From G963675935 sp963675935 (GTDB lineage: Bacteria > Planctomycetota > Planctomycetia > Pirellulales > Thermoguttaceae), in assembly GCA_963675935.2 (NCBI GenBank), contig CAXXPV010000007.1, forward strand, positions 1-64,000: DNA of 64,000 bases, read 5' to 3'. Below, one piece after another: positions 1 to 10,061 of the stretch. Each line of letters starts with the position of its first letter. The first letter of the stretch is position 1. The notes beneath the pieces were generated by a model. It was not told the DNA's origin, ran no database searches, and saw only the letters and a list, made by a program, of their open reading frames with translations. Made by a program: the position numbers and the translations under genes.

Positions 1-117
1 CAAGTATGTAGCAAAACAGACGACGACAAGACTCTTCTTGTCGTTGGGACGCTTGACCACAAGGAGACAGGTTCGTTAAAGGGAATGAATGCGTCAAATG
101 GAGAATCGTGTACCTGA
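1..117 (+). CDS. C-terminal end of a protein, possibly a PP2C-type phosphatase (partial)
   Basis: Frame 1 is open from the window edge to a TGA at 115-117, giving 38 residues. They include the run DDDKTLLVVGTL, which resembles the last acidic-Asp plus beta-strand element of PP2C phosphatases. The kinase ATG follows only 9 nt after the stop, so the two genes are probably co-transcribed. In TerY-P triads a PP2C phosphatase normally accompanies the COG4248 kinase, which is why PP2C is suggested. With only 38 residues visible this is inference. Confidence 0.4.
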   Translation, partial: QVCSKTDDDKTLLVVGTLDHKETGSLKGMNASNGESCT

Positions 118-126
118 GTGCCGAAA

Positions 127-376
127 ATGCCTTTACCGATCTACACTACAGCAACAAATCGTGTAATTCGCCCACAATGTGAATTGGGGAGAGGCGGGGA
201 AGGTGTGGTCTATGAGATTGATGGTGGCAACGGGGTAGTAGCTAAGGTCTATCATCTTAGCCATCGTACTGCGGAGAGGGAGCGCAAGCTGCGAACGATG
301 GTCGCTAACCCACCCCAAGACGACACTCGATCCCTTTCGCCGCCCCATATCTCAATTGCTTGGCCCGTCGATGTTC
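127..376 (+). pseudogene. COG4248-type protein kinase fusion, N-terminal part, split by IS66
   Basis: This is the first 83 codons of a protein kinase whose remainder lies at 3155-7491. The glycine-rich loop appears as GRGGEGVVYE and the ATP-binding Lys is in VVAKVY. The ATG at 127 is preferred; an in-frame GTG at 118 directly follows the upstream stop and is possible. At 376 the frame runs into IS66. Deleting the IS (377-3146) and one 8-bp duplicate joins GAT GTT C to TG TAT GAG and restores a 1528-codon ORF. As it stands, translation would continue about 50 codons into the IS and stop near 531, giving a kinase without a catalytic loop. Confidence 0.85.
369..376. repeat. IS66 copy 1 target-site duplication, left
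   Basis: The 8-mer CGATGTTC precedes the left inverted repeat and recurs exactly at 3147-3154 after the right inverted repeat. Eight bp is the usual IS66 duplication length. Confidence 0.95.
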
Positions 377-454
377 GTGTCCGTCCTGTGAACTACATCT
401 TGCATGGTCTGGTATTCTGGAATCGTGGGGCAAACGATATCCAGGAGGTCAGTC

Positions 455-931
455 ATGGACAGTGCGCGACGACGGAGCCCGGCGGAAGCGAGACGTTTTT
501 GGGAGTTGGCAATCGATCTGTGGGCGAATAGCGGGATGAGCGCGGCAGGCTTCTGCCGACGCGAGGGCCTGAAAGAATCCTCGTTCTACGCCTGGCAACA
601 ACGGCTGCGAAAAGAGGATCGCCCATCGGAGGCCATCGCCACGCTGGCGACAATGGAGTCGACATCGGCGCAACCCGAGACAAAGTCGATAGCCCAGCAG
701 TCCCGTCGGCAGCGTAAGCGGCTGTGTCAGTCCGCGGGCGATGGCAGCTTGGTGCCCGTGCGTCTGGTGGAGGATGCCGAGCCAATCGCGGCGAACGTGG
801 CCAACACGTCGAGGTCGTCACCGCCCATCGAGATTCTTCTTCCGCGTGGGACGCTGATTCGCGTTGAGCACGGTTGCGACATCGCACTGCTGCAGCAAGT
901 CTTGGCCGTGTTGGAGAGCCCGCCGTGCTAA
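455..931 (+). CDS. tnpA: IS66 accessory protein TnpA
   Basis: This small protein of 158 residues carries an N-terminal helix-turn-helix (SGMSAAGFCRREGLKESSFYAWQQR) of the IS66 TnpA type, thought to help transposase recognise the ends. The ATG at 455 has a strong AGGAGG upstream; a longer in-frame reading from 404 would begin inside the terminal region and is not needed. Its last codons overlap the start of tnpB by 7 nt, which points to translational coupling. Confidence 0.88.
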   Translation: MDSARRRSPAEARRFWELAIDLWANSGMSAAGFCRREGLKESSFYAWQQRLRKEDRPSEAIATLATMESTSAQPETKSIAQQSRRQRKRLCQSAGDGSLVPVRLVEDAEPIAANVANTSRSSPPIEILLPRGTLIRVEHGCDIALLQQVLAVLESPPC

Positions 932-1329
932 GTCTGCCCGTGGCGGTACGAATCTTCGTCTTCACGGGCGTGACGGATATGAGGAGGAGTTTTGATGGGT
1001 TAGCCGCGATGGTCGAGAACGAGATCGGCCAGAACCCGGAGTCAGGCCATTTATTTCTGTTCTTCAATCGTCGCCACGATCGCGTGAAGATTCTTTTCTG
1101 GCAGGGCGACGGCCTTGTTCTTTGGTACAAGCGATTGGAAGGATCTACCTTCCCATCATTGCGAGCCACCTCTGACAAAGCGGGCGAAACGCCGGCATTG
1201 GAGATCCGCGCCGGCGAATTGGCAATGTTGCTTGATGGCGTCGATCCGCGGACGGTTACGCGGCGAAAACGATTCTATCGTGTGGCTCGCGCGCGCGATG
1301 ATTCTCCGCGGCCAGCCCTGCACTCATGA
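925..1329 (+). CDS. tnpB: IS66 Orf2-like protein TnpB
   Basis: The 134 residues match the IS66 Orf2 (TnpB) family: VRIFVFTGVTDMRRSFDGLA, then a segment with HLFLFFNRRHDRVKILFW and LWYKRLEGSTF. The GTG at 925 overlaps the tnpA stop and places the start where family members begin. TnpB is required for transposition in studied IS66 elements but its activity is not known. Confidence 0.9.
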   Translation: MLSLPVAVRIFVFTGVTDMRRSFDGLAAMVENEIGQNPESGHLFLFFNRRHDRVKILFWQGDGLVLWYKRLEGSTFPSLRATSDKAGETPALEIRAGELAMLLDGVDPRTVTRRKRFYRVARARDDSPRPALHS

Positions 1330-1396
1330 TTTCCAAACAAAAACTATTCTTTCCCTCTGGAATAAGTCGGGTTCATTGTGTATCTATAGAGACGAC

Positions 1397-3082
1397 ATGA
1401 ACGCGAACGTCTCTTCATCACCGAACTCATCTTCGCCGCCGGCGGATACCCCAGACTTGCAACGACTGATCGAAGCTTTGCTGGGTCGGGAATCGCATCT
1501 GTTGGCCGCTTTGGAGGAATCGTCGCAGACGATCGCTGCCCAACAGCAGACGATCGAGAAGCTCAGCCACGAGTTGGCGTTGTTGAAGCGACACATTTTC
1601 GGGCATCGCCGCGAGCGGTTTGCCGAAGACCCGCGTCAGCAGCATCTTTTCGAGGTACAGAACGATTCCTCGTCATCATCGCCGCCGGCGGTGGAAAGCA
1701 CCGAGGAGCCATCGACGCGAAAGCGTCGCGGCCACGGTCGTCGGCCGCTGCCGCAGTTTTTGCCGCGCAAGCGGGTGGAACACGCGGTTTCCGCGGAGGA
1801 ATTGGTGTGTCCGTGCTGCGGCGAGTCGCGGGAGAAGATCGACGAAGAGGTTAGCGAACAATTAGCCTACGTTCCCGCTTCGCTGTACATTGAGGAGCAC
1901 GCCCGGTTCACCTACGCCTGCCGGAAATGCCAGGAACAAGTGGTGACGGCGTCGAAGCCGGCGCAACCGATCGAGAAGAGCGTCGCCGGGCCGAGCTTGC
2001 TGGCCCATGTGATCGATGCGAAATACGCCCAGCACAAGCCGCTGTATCGTCTGGAAGACGATTTGGCGCGGTATGGGGTGCTGATTCGTCGCAGCACGCT
2101 TTGGGGCTGGATGCGAGGTTCGGCCGAGTGCCTGACGCCGTTCTATCGGCTGCTGATTCGCCGAACGTTGAGCAGCGGCGTGTTGGGAACCGACGACACG
2201 CCGGTGAAAGTTCTCGATCCGGAATTGGACCACACACGAACCGGTCGGTTTTGGAGTTATGTAGGTGACGCTCGGCATCCCTACACTGTCTACGATTACA
2301 CGCCGAACCGAAAGCGGGATGGTCCGCAGAAGTTTTTGAGGGACTATCGCGGTGTGCTTCAGGCGGACGCCTTTGGTGGTTATGACGGAATATTCTGGGA
2401 GTCGCGCGGGGCGATTGTCGAAGCTGGCTGCAACGCGCACGCCCGGCGGAAGTTTTTTGACGCTCGCGACACCTCGCCTCAGTTGGCGCACGAGGCGTTG
2501 GCTTTCTTTCAGCAGCTTTACGCTGTGGAACACGAGGCGGTTGGCATGTCGGACGACGAACGACTGGCGTTGCGCCAGGCGAAGTCGGCGCCCATCATGG
2601 AGGCGTTGGCCGATTGGCTACGCGACAAGTTGGTCGTGGTGCGGCCGAAGTCGCCGATTACCGTTGCGATCAAGTACAGCCTGCGGCAGTGGGAGGCGCT
2701 GACGCGGTTCCTCGGCAACGGGGCGATTCCCATCGACAACAACCGAACGGAGCGATCGCTGAAAGAGCAAGCTCTCGGACGCCGCAATTGGACATTCTTG
2801 GGCAGCGATCAGGGCGGCAGCACCGCGGCGGTGCTTTACAGTTTCGTGGCCAGTGCGAAGCGGCATCATCTCGACCCGCAGGCGTACCTGACCGATGTGT
2901 TGACCCGACTGCCGCAGATCACCAATCCGCTTGAGCTTCGTGGGCTACTGCCGGATCGTTGGGCGAAAACCCATCCGGAGCATGTGCGGAGCTACCGACG
3001 CGAAGAATCGGCCGCTGCGGCCCGTCGACGTCAAAGTCGGCATCGCCAATTGGCGAAGAAGCATCCGAGCCGTCGGTCCTAG
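1397..3082 (+). CDS. tnpC: IS66 transposase TnpC
   Basis: This is the DDE transposase, 561 residues from the ATG at 1397. Visible parts are an N-terminal coiled coil (LLAALEESSQTIAAQQQTIE), a zinc-binding region (CPCCGES, then CRKCQEQ), and the catalytic DDE core with GTDDTPVKVLD and QADAFGGYDGIF, and a C-terminal part with NNRTERSLK that carries the catalytic Glu. The open frame extends upstream to 1115 but that part overlaps tnpB. The stop at 3082 lies 64 bp before the element end. Confidence 0.93.
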   Translation: MNANVSSSPNSSSPPADTPDLQRLIEALLGRESHLLAALEESSQTIAAQQQTIEKLSHELALLKRHIFGHRRERFAEDPRQQHLFEVQNDSSSSSPPAVESTEEPSTRKRRGHGRRPLPQFLPRKRVEHAVSAEELVCPCCGESREKIDEEVSEQLAYVPASLYIEEHARFTYACRKCQEQVVTASKPAQPIEKSVAGPSLLAHVIDAKYAQHKPLYRLEDDLARYGVLIRRSTLWGWMRGSAECLTPFYRLLIRRTLSSGVLGTDDTPVKVLDPELDHTRTGRFWSYVGDARHPYTVYDYTPNRKRDGPQKFLRDYRGVLQADAFGGYDGIFWESRGAIVEAGCNAHARRKFFDARDTSPQLAHEALAFFQQLYAVEHEAVGMSDDERLALRQAKSAPIMEALADWLRDKLVVVRPKSPITVAIKYSLRQWEALTRFLGNGAIPIDNNRTERSLKEQALGRRNWTFLGSDQGGSTAAVLYSFVASAKRHHLDPQAYLTDVLTRLPQITNPLELRGLLPDRWAKTHPEHVRSYRREESAAAARRRQSRHRQLAKKHPSRRS

Positions 3083-3146
3083 CCCGCTCTGCCGCGCACT
3101 TGCTCATCACCGCCGCTCAGGTATGTGGTGTTCACAGGACGGACAC

Positions 3147-6100
3147 CGATGTTCTGTATGAGAAAGGGACGTTTGCGGGATATTTGATGCCTCGCATCAA
3201 CCACAGCCCCACAGTATTCCAAATCTACAATCCTCAGCTTCGGCAGCAAAGCTATCGGTCATTCAATTGGCAACATTTGCACCACATCGCGAAAAATCTT
3301 GCAACCTCGCTCAATGCTCTTCATGTTCGTGGGTACGTAATGGGTGATGTCAACCAAAAGAACATTCTCGTGGCGAGTAATGCACTTGTGACATTGGTTG
3401 ATACGGATTCTTTTCAAGTATGCGATCGTTCTCAAGGGCTAACGTATCGATGTTCGGTTGGCGTACCAGAGTACACGCCGCCGGAATTACAGGGAGTAAA
3501 TCTTGGCTCCGTTGACCGCGAGCCGTATCACGATTGTTTTGGGCTGGCCATAATCATTTTCCAGTTGCTCATGGAGGGGTTTCACCCTTTCACCGGAGCG
3601 CCAAAAAATCCTGTATATTCTCTTCCTGGCGAAGTCTATCTTCAATGCATTAAGCAAGGAATATTTCCGTATCAGCCGAACAAACATTTTGGGCCACCAC
3701 CGAGCGCACCTGACTTCAGCGTTCTTCACCCGGACATTCAGGGGATGTTCATTCGTTGCTATGTGAATGGGCACAAGCTCCCATCAGTACGTCCGACTGC
3801 CAGGCAGTGGATTGACGTGCTAGATCGATCAGAAAAACAATTAGTCCGGTGCAAGAAGGACAAATCACATTGGTATTCCAATCACGCATCGACGTGCCAT
3901 TGGTGTGAACGCGAAAAGAAACGCAATATTCCTATTCAGCAGCCTTTTGATGTGCCAATAGCTCCAGTGCGAAGGCAACCGCCAGCCACACATCATCCTG
4001 TTTGTGTGCCGACTGGAAATGCTGCTAACCCACAATGGACGGCAAACAGCCCTCTTCCCTGGATCGGCGTCTTTGTCGCACTTGCCGTGGGCTTATTCTT
4101 AGTCTTGGCATTATTCAACCGCCTCTGTTACATCCCGTATCAGGCCGGCAATTACATAGCATGGAATGATGGCCCAATAGCTTGGGGTCGAGCGTTAGGC
4201 ATCCTAGTTGGTTTTATTGCAGGAATTGCTATCCCAATAGCCATTGCAAAGGACGGATTTCAAAGCTTATTGGGAGCCATTCTTGCATGTCTCTTCCTCA
4301 TTCCGATCGGTCTCGCAATTGGCCCTCTTGTCGGCATGGGCGCTGGAATGTTGGTTGCATTGATAGTTACCGGCATCCTGCCATTCTTGCTGGGAATTGC
4401 ACTTGGCATCGCTGGCGGTGCTCTCTTGGCTATTGCAGTTGGAAGCATTACTAACCGAAACGAGATGGAGGCTGGGTGTTGGCTTGGCGGGATTCTCGGC
4501 GGGATTCTCGCTGGCGTTGCCTGGGGCACCAGTAATCGTTTTCTGGCCGACGCACTCTTCCTTCCGCTATTTGCATGGGCAGGTTATGGTGGCGTGAATG
4601 CCCTCAATGGGTCGCTTTCGGGCGTACCAGCACTGCAAAACCCCCGTGTCCGATGGTTAGCATTGGGTTATTTCGGGCTGTTCGTCCTCGGGGCTTTCGC
4701 TCCTACAGTTGTCTTTGTCCTCCTTGTGGTTGCAGGACTCGCCGCCGTAGTGCTTCTGATATTTCTGGACCGGACATGGCAGCACGTGTTCGCTGGTACG
4801 GGTTGTGTTGCCGCGCCCCTTCTCGGGGCATTGATCGGAAGTGCTGGGAGCGGGATGCTTGATCAGCTTCAGAACCGAGTAGAGACGACTCCGCAAGCGT
4901 CGGAGAACCGACTAGCAAGCTCCGCATCGCAGCCTGGGCATACGGGCCTTGGCATGAAAACAAGTGGTGAGGTCGTTACGAACTCTATCGGAATGAAACT
5001 GGTATCAATTCCTGCCGGCGAATTCCAAATGGGGGCACCCGGGGGAGAGTACAAGGCTTTTTCCGACGAACGCCCGCAGCACTCAGTACGTATCACAAGG
5101 CCGTTCTACCTAGGAGTCTATGAAGTAACACAGGCTGAATATGAGCAGGTCATGGGGACGAATCCCAGTGAGTTCAAATACACGCACAGCAATATGCTTG
5201 TCAATGGGCTTCTGCCTGATCGGGACACGGGGCAGTTTCCGGTGGATAGCGTGAGTTGGAATGAGGCGGTAGAGTTCTGTCGGCGTTTGTCGGCGTTTTC
5301 CGAGGAGAAAGCCGCCGGACACATGTATCGTTTGCCGACAGAGGCCGAATGGGAATATGCCTGCCGAGCCGGAACCACGACTCCGTTTCATTTTGGGAGC
5401 CAATTGAACGGTCGTGAGGCGAATTCAGACGGCGCTGCCTATGGGACACCCCAGAAAGGGCCGAACCTGCACCGATCCACGAAGGTGGGCTCCTACGCTC
5501 CGAACGCCTTCGGCCTATATGACATGCATGGGAACGTGAATGAATGGTGTGAGGATTGGGATGGGCCGTATACTTTGGCGACAGTCAGCGATCCAACAGG
5601 ACCAGCATCGGGATCAATGCGGGTATTTCGAGGTGGCAGTTGGAAGGACTGGTCGGGAAACTGTCGTTCCGCAGCTAGAAACAAGCACTCGCCTGGTTCC
5701 CAAGGGAGTCTTCTTGGCTTTCGTGTGGCCATGACCCCAGGATCACCAAGCAGCAATTCGATCTCCAACAGCAGTCCAGTGGTTGAGCCACCGCCAGCGC
5801 CAGTTGCGCAACAGGTTCCATACGGGAGTCGAGTCGCATTCAGGCGATCTGGCAGAACGTCGAGGGCTCGATCACCAAATGCTCCAACCGCGCCCATTCC
5901 TGGAAACAATACGGCAGCCTTGTCACTTGCCGGAAGAGACCCTCGAACATCGACTGGGCTCATTGCTTTTGTCTCTGAAGAAGGGAGGCAAAGAGCACTC
6001 TTCCACATGAAACCGAACGGCGGGGACGTACGTAACCTTACCGATCAGCTTAGTCCTGTATTCGCACCAGTCTGGTCTCCCGATGGCACGAAACTTCTGT

Positions 6101-7491
6101 TTCGCGGCGATCGTGAAGGCAACTTCTATATCATTGAGAAAGACGGAAAGAATCCAAAGAAGATTCTGGATTGCCACGAAGTCGCGGGCGACTTCCATCA
6201 AAGCCCGTCGTCCCGTCTCAATGCTGCCGGAAGTTGGCTGCCCGATAGTAAGACAGTGGCCGTCTGTGCCGGTTCGTGGCCGGATTCATCAAAAGTCTAC
6301 TTGATCACACTGGCAGGTCTGGAACGCACGTCCCTGCCACTTGCAAAAGCTGTGTGGCACCCGGTTTGGTCTTCTGACGGGACTCGCATTGCCTTCAAGA
6401 CGTTCAATAGCACCACTGGTTCAAGAAGCCACCCGTTCCAAGTCTGGGTTGCCGACACGAAAGGTACGCAGAAAGCCGCAGTCAGCGGCGAGTGCGATGT
6501 GCAGGCAGGCCCTCTTTGGTTGCCGGACTGCAATAAGCTGGTCTTCGTGAAGCACGGCGCGTGGACAAATGGTAGACAGGACAACAAGCTGTGCTTGAAG
6601 AATATGGATAATGGCGATCTGAGCGAGACTGATTTCGCGTGGGACGTGGCAACGCTCGTCGCATCTCCTGACGGACAGAAGATAGCTTTTTCGCCCAAAG
6701 ATTCACCTGTTCATGTTTACGTTTTCCTGTTGTCAGGGACCATCTGGCGACAGGTAGCGATCATAGAAAACGGAAGATCCCCCTGCTGGTCACCCGACAG
6801 CAACGCTATCGCGTTTGTATCGTCCGAAGACCAGCAAATATGGTTGGCGAATACAGATGGAACTGGTCAGGTGCAACTTACATCCACACCCGGCCGAAAG
6901 GGATCGCCTGATTGGTCGTCGACTGCTGAGCCTCTGGGCGATCTCATCTCCAGGAGCGAAAACAAAGGAACACCTTCAAAACTGCCACACAGTCAAGATG
7001 GTTCTGAAGAAAGGTCGGGCAAGACGGGGGCGGACACGGCGACCGGCAACAGGCCGCAAAATGAACCTCTTCACCCAAAGGCTCCATCACTCCATACGGA
7101 AAAGTCACGTGTGGACGAATCCCGAGAAAAGGAGCAGCCGAACACGTTGCCACTGTCGGGACGATGGAGCGAAGCCGCCGGGGCGGAATTCTCGATTGAG
7201 GATGACGGAAAGACCATTTCAATGAGCTTGCTTAAGAGGACGAGCAGGATGACCGCATTCAGCGGGGCGTTGGCTCGGCGGGATGGTAACCCAAAATCCA
7301 AGTACCTTGCAGGGAATATAGAAGCTGTGTTTCGTTCGGCCCCGAACAAGACCTTCAACACGAAAGTCACCGTTGTTATTAAGGACTCCAAAACGCTTCG
7401 GCTCCGCTGGGAGGATGTACCAGTTATCAATGCAAGCGGGAGGGTCGTTGGAACGCGAGTCTACTCATACACTCTTACAAAGCAGGAGTAG
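3147..7491 (+). pseudogene. Kinase - membrane region - SUMF1-like - TolB-like fusion, C-terminal part, split by IS66
   Basis: This carries residues 84-1528 of the kinase begun at 127. Residue numbers refer to the restored protein. The kinase catalytic loop is GDVNQKNILV (about 147) and the metal-binding motif DTDSFQ (about 166), as in the COG4248 family, followed by a Cys/His cluster (CKKDKSH to CHWCE, about 316-336). Gly- and Ala-rich hydrophobic segments span about 385-650. An SUMF1/formylglycine-enzyme-like domain lies at about 690-946 (NSIGMKLVSIPAGEFQMGAP to LGFRV). TolB/WD40-like repeats with WSPDGTK and WSPDSNA lie at about 1016-1343, then a C-terminal beta-rich domain. The SUMF1 part lacks the two active-site cysteines at the CRSAAR segment, so it is probably a binding fold rather than an enzyme. 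The piece is open but lacks its own N-terminus. Confidence 0.85.
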
Positions 7492-7549
7492 TTGCGATGC
7501 TTGATAGAGTCCCGTTGTCCCCTGAAGGACTAGGCATGAGGTCAAACTA

Positions 7550-7771
7550 ATGTTCATCGTTCCTAGCCCCAGTCAAGCCACAAAAGTTATATTCATCGTC
7601 ACTATGCGCCTGTTCGTAGCTATGTTCAAAATAACCGGATACCTATGCACCGCAACTTGGCAGGCAGGGTGGTACGCTGCGCACGGACAGCGGTACAAGA
7701 TTGGCGATGCCATCGGGCAATATGGTCAAGCCATAGTAGATGCCGTGGCGGAGATATTTACGTTCAAATAA
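7550..7771 (+). CDS. Small membrane protein, function unknown
   Basis: A 73-residue ORF starts with ATG 58 nt after the kinase stop. Residues about 10-40 are hydrophobic with a possible membrane segment (KVIFIVTMRLFVAMF), followed by a hydrophilic Gly/Tyr-rich tail. No ribosome site stands out and no family is recognised. Its position between kinase and ankyrin protein on the same strand suggests membership in that locus, but it could be spurious. Confidence 0.4.
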   Translation: MFIVPSPSQATKVIFIVTMRLFVAMFKITGYLCTATWQAGWYAAHGQRYKIGDAIGQYGQAIVDAVAEIFTFK

Positions 7772-7801
7772 GTCGTGGTCTTTTGCCCCATTGAGGACAA
7801 C

Positions 7802-9097
7802 ATGGACACAATCACGTTTAATTGCTCGGGATGTGGCAAGAGCTTGAGTGCGCCGGCAGAAAGTGCCGGCAAGAACAGTAAGTGCCCGTCGTGTGGGGAA
7901 GCAATTCAAGTCCCGCAGCCGGACCAAGGTGTGCGGAAGTCTCTCGCGACTGACGGCGGTTCTGCCTCTGGCGATGGCCCTGCAATCTTGGCATGTCCTC
8001 AACCAGTTCCGTCCATGTCGTCACAACCGTCACACAACGACCGTCGGACCGGTCGTCATTACATGAGCCATCTGAAAGTTGCTGGAGATGAGAGTGCGAT
8101 ATGGAGTCTGCGGCTGAAGTTGTTGGGAAACACTATCAAGCGGGCCTTCCTACACCTGTATTGTCCATTGCGAGCAAAACGCGAGGCGGAGAACTGGCTT
8201 CTGTGGAGTATTCTACCGTCCGCAACTGCCTGCATGGTGGCATTACTCCTCTGTATCTTCACAAAAGGTGGGGCCGCTATAGTGATTTGTGTGGCAGTGC
8301 TATATGTACTCTTTTCAATTTACGTATCCCTTTCGGGGGTGTCATTAGAGAGTGCAAAGCAGGCGACAGCCGTTCTGGCTGAGCAGCGAAAAGCCCTGCT
8401 GTCGGCAACGCTGTCAGTTCGCGACAGCCAACTTGAAATATTTGAGGCGGTTGCCAACAACGATCCGGCCGCGGTTCAGTTGTTGCTAGACTCGCATCCA
8501 AGCCTTATCGGAGTGAAGATAAAGGATATTGGTGATACCCCACTTCATCAAGCGGCTTGGTGGGGATTCAGCAGGGTTGCTAAGGTGCTTCTCGATCGAG
8601 GGGCGGTGGTGAATCAGCCGAACAATGACGGCAAAACACCTCTGCATGTACTCAGTGAAACGGGACACGACGGACGGCCATTAGACGACGGTCCGCGATT
8701 TGTGGCACAACTGCTGTTGGACCGGGGGGCAAATGTCAATGCGAGAGACAAAGGCGGCAGAACGCCGTTACATAATGTCGCCGGCGCCACTTGGCCCGAA
8801 GTGGTGGGACTGCTCCTGTCCCGCCGCGCTGATCCGAGAGCCGCAGACAAGGATAGAATCACGGTTCTGCACGAGGCGGTTATGGCTTGCCAGATACAAC
8901 CGGACGATACAATCGAAACGATTAAACAGTTGCTAGCTGCGGGAGCCAACATCAACGCGAGAACCGTCGCAGGACAGACGCCCCTGTTTTGGTCCCTCGA
9001 TTTAGCACAACAATCAGCCAATGCAGGTAACCAAGATGAATCCCTGGCAGCGCAGCGAGTTGCTGTTTTCTTGCGGCAATGTGGTGGAAAGGAATAA
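7802..9097 (+). CDS. Zinc-ribbon / membrane / ankyrin-repeat protein
   Basis: The 431-residue protein begins with a zinc ribbon (Cys at 8, 11, 28 and 31: CSGCG, then CPSCG). Two adjacent membrane segments follow at about 137-177, then at least four ankyrin repeats (GDTPLHQAAWWG, GKTPLHVLSETG, GRTPLHNVAGAT and a GQTPLFWSLD end). Ankyrin repeats bind partner proteins; here they would sit on one side of the membrane. The ATG at 7802 is chosen because it puts the ribbon at the N-terminus. The gene follows the kinase on the same strand, and zinc-ribbon membrane proteins are common partners in Ter-type loci (inference). Confidence 0.8.
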   Translation: MDTITFNCSGCGKSLSAPAESAGKNSKCPSCGEAIQVPQPDQGVRKSLATDGGSASGDGPAILACPQPVPSMSSQPSHNDRRTGRHYMSHLKVAGDESAIWSLRLKLLGNTIKRAFLHLYCPLRAKREAENWLLWSILPSATACMVALLLCIFTKGGAAIVICVAVLYVLFSIYVSLSGVSLESAKQATAVLAEQRKALLSATLSVRDSQLEIFEAVANNDPAAVQLLLDSHPSLIGVKIKDIGDTPLHQAAWWGFSRVAKVLLDRGAVVNQPNNDGKTPLHVLSETGHDGRPLDDGPRFVAQLLLDRGANVNARDKGGRTPLHNVAGATWPEVVGLLLSRRADPRAADKDRITVLHEAVMACQIQPDDTIETIKQLLAAGANINARTVAGQTPLFWSLDLAQQSANAGNQDESLAAQRVAVFLRQCGGKE

Positions 9098-9217
9098 TGC
9101 GGAAGAAAGCACCCGCGCAATGCTGAAGATCACAATTGCTCCATCGCCTCGGCGTTCAGCCGGATGCAATAGAATTACGAACGCCAATTACTGTCCCACT
9201 TACAGGAGTAGCATATT

Positions 9218-9454
9218 ATGCCCAGAGTATTGGAAGAACCAAAGGATATACTTGAAGACACATTGTGTACTGATCGTTTTTTGGAGTGTGATTGTTCTAC
9301 GAACAATCACATCGTGAACGGCTCTGGGCCCTGTCGTGCCTGTAAATTAGAAGGCAAAAACCCCAAAACGGGCGGTGCGCCTTGTGGTGGGTATATTAGC
9401 GGAAGTTGGAGTACTTGTTCAAATTGTGGACATCATTGGAATGAACATGGGTGA
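9218..9454 (+). CDS. Small Cys-rich protein, function unknown
   Basis: The 78-residue ORF starts at ATG 9218, preceded by an AGGAG about 11 nt upstream. It has ten cysteines, including CDC, CRAC and a C-terminal CSNCGHHWNEHG, suggesting one or two bound zinc ions. No family is recognised. It sits between the ankyrin protein and the TerB-like gene on the same strand. Confidence 0.6.
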   Translation: MPRVLEEPKDILEDTLCTDRFLECDCSTNNHIVNGSGPCRACKLEGKNPKTGGAPCGGYISGSWSTCSNCGHHWNEHG

Positions 9455-9521
9455 TTGTTTCCCATTTCCTTAAGCCTTCTTTCAAACCCAAACTGCGATA
9501 GCTCGATTTTTGGAGAACAAT

Positions 9522-9962
9522 ATGGGACTATTTGACAAAATTACTGGTGGCGGATCTGAACAACCGTTTACTCGCCAAGAAGCATTTGCTGGAATCATGC
9601 TCGCGGTTGTTGCAGCCGATGGTCATATTTCCGATGAAGAAGTTCAAGATTTTAATGCAAGAACCAATCGAATGAAGCTCTTTGCCGAGCAATCTGGAAA
9701 TCATTTTTCACAGATGATTGACAAATTGTTTCGTATTTTGAAAAAGGAAGGGCCTTCTAGCCTTATGCAACGGTCAGCACGCTCGCTTCCCCCTGATCTG
9801 CGACCAACTGCATTTGCCGTATCCACTGACCTTGTGTTCGCCGATGGTACTGTCGATGAAGACGAACAGGCGTTAATCGGTGGGTTACAGAACCTTCTTG
9901 GTATTCCAGATGAACTTGCCGAGAAGATCGTCGAAGTTATTCACATTAAAAATCGCGGCTAA
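9522..9962 (+). CDS. TerB-like (tellurite resistance / stress) protein
   Basis: The 146-residue helical protein has two acidic metal-binding-type signatures, VVAADGHISDEE near the N-terminus and VFADGTVDEDEQ near the C-terminus, in the internally repeated arrangement of TerB domains. Known TerB proteins act near the membrane in tellurite, phage and general stress responses. The ATG at 9522 has GGAG 7-10 nt upstream. Codon use and strand match neighbours. Its presence near a COG4248-type kinase supports reading the locus as Ter-related. Confidence 0.75.
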   Translation: MGLFDKITGGGSEQPFTRQEAFAGIMLAVVAADGHISDEEVQDFNARTNRMKLFAEQSGNHFSQMIDKLFRILKKEGPSSLMQRSARSLPPDLRPTAFAVSTDLVFADGTVDEDEQALIGGLQNLLGIPDELAEKIVEVIHIKNRG

Positions 9963-10061
9963 ACGACCAAGTCAAACTTACCGTTGCTCCCACCGTTTTG
10001 GCGTTCCGGCGGGTGCAACGAAGTTAAGAACGCCGTGAAATCTCAAGATGGAGGATCGAAG

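Larger units (their letters stand above)
377..3146 (+). mobile_element. IS66-family element, copy 1 (2770 bp, complete)
   Basis: Terminal inverted repeats GTGTCCGTCCTGTGAAC (left) and its reverse complement (right) bound three genes in the classical IS66 order: tnpA, tnpB, tnpC. A perfect 8-bp target duplication flanks it. The element interrupts a kinase gene and is oriented with it. Its predicted proteins are identical to those of copy 3 (33388-36157) and differ at a few residues from copies 2 and 4. Confidence 0.96.

Noticed and set aside
453..1178. 241-codon minus-strand ORF inside IS66 (and equivalents in other copies)
   Set aside because: Antisense shadow of tnpA/tnpB, Arg/Ser/Pro-rich with no domain; same for the 223-codon ORF antisense to tnpC.
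2959..3146. Kinase ORF starting inside IS66 at 2959
   Set aside because: The frame is open by chance through the IS end; its first 60 residues are out-of-frame tnpC sequence, so it is not a natural N-terminus.
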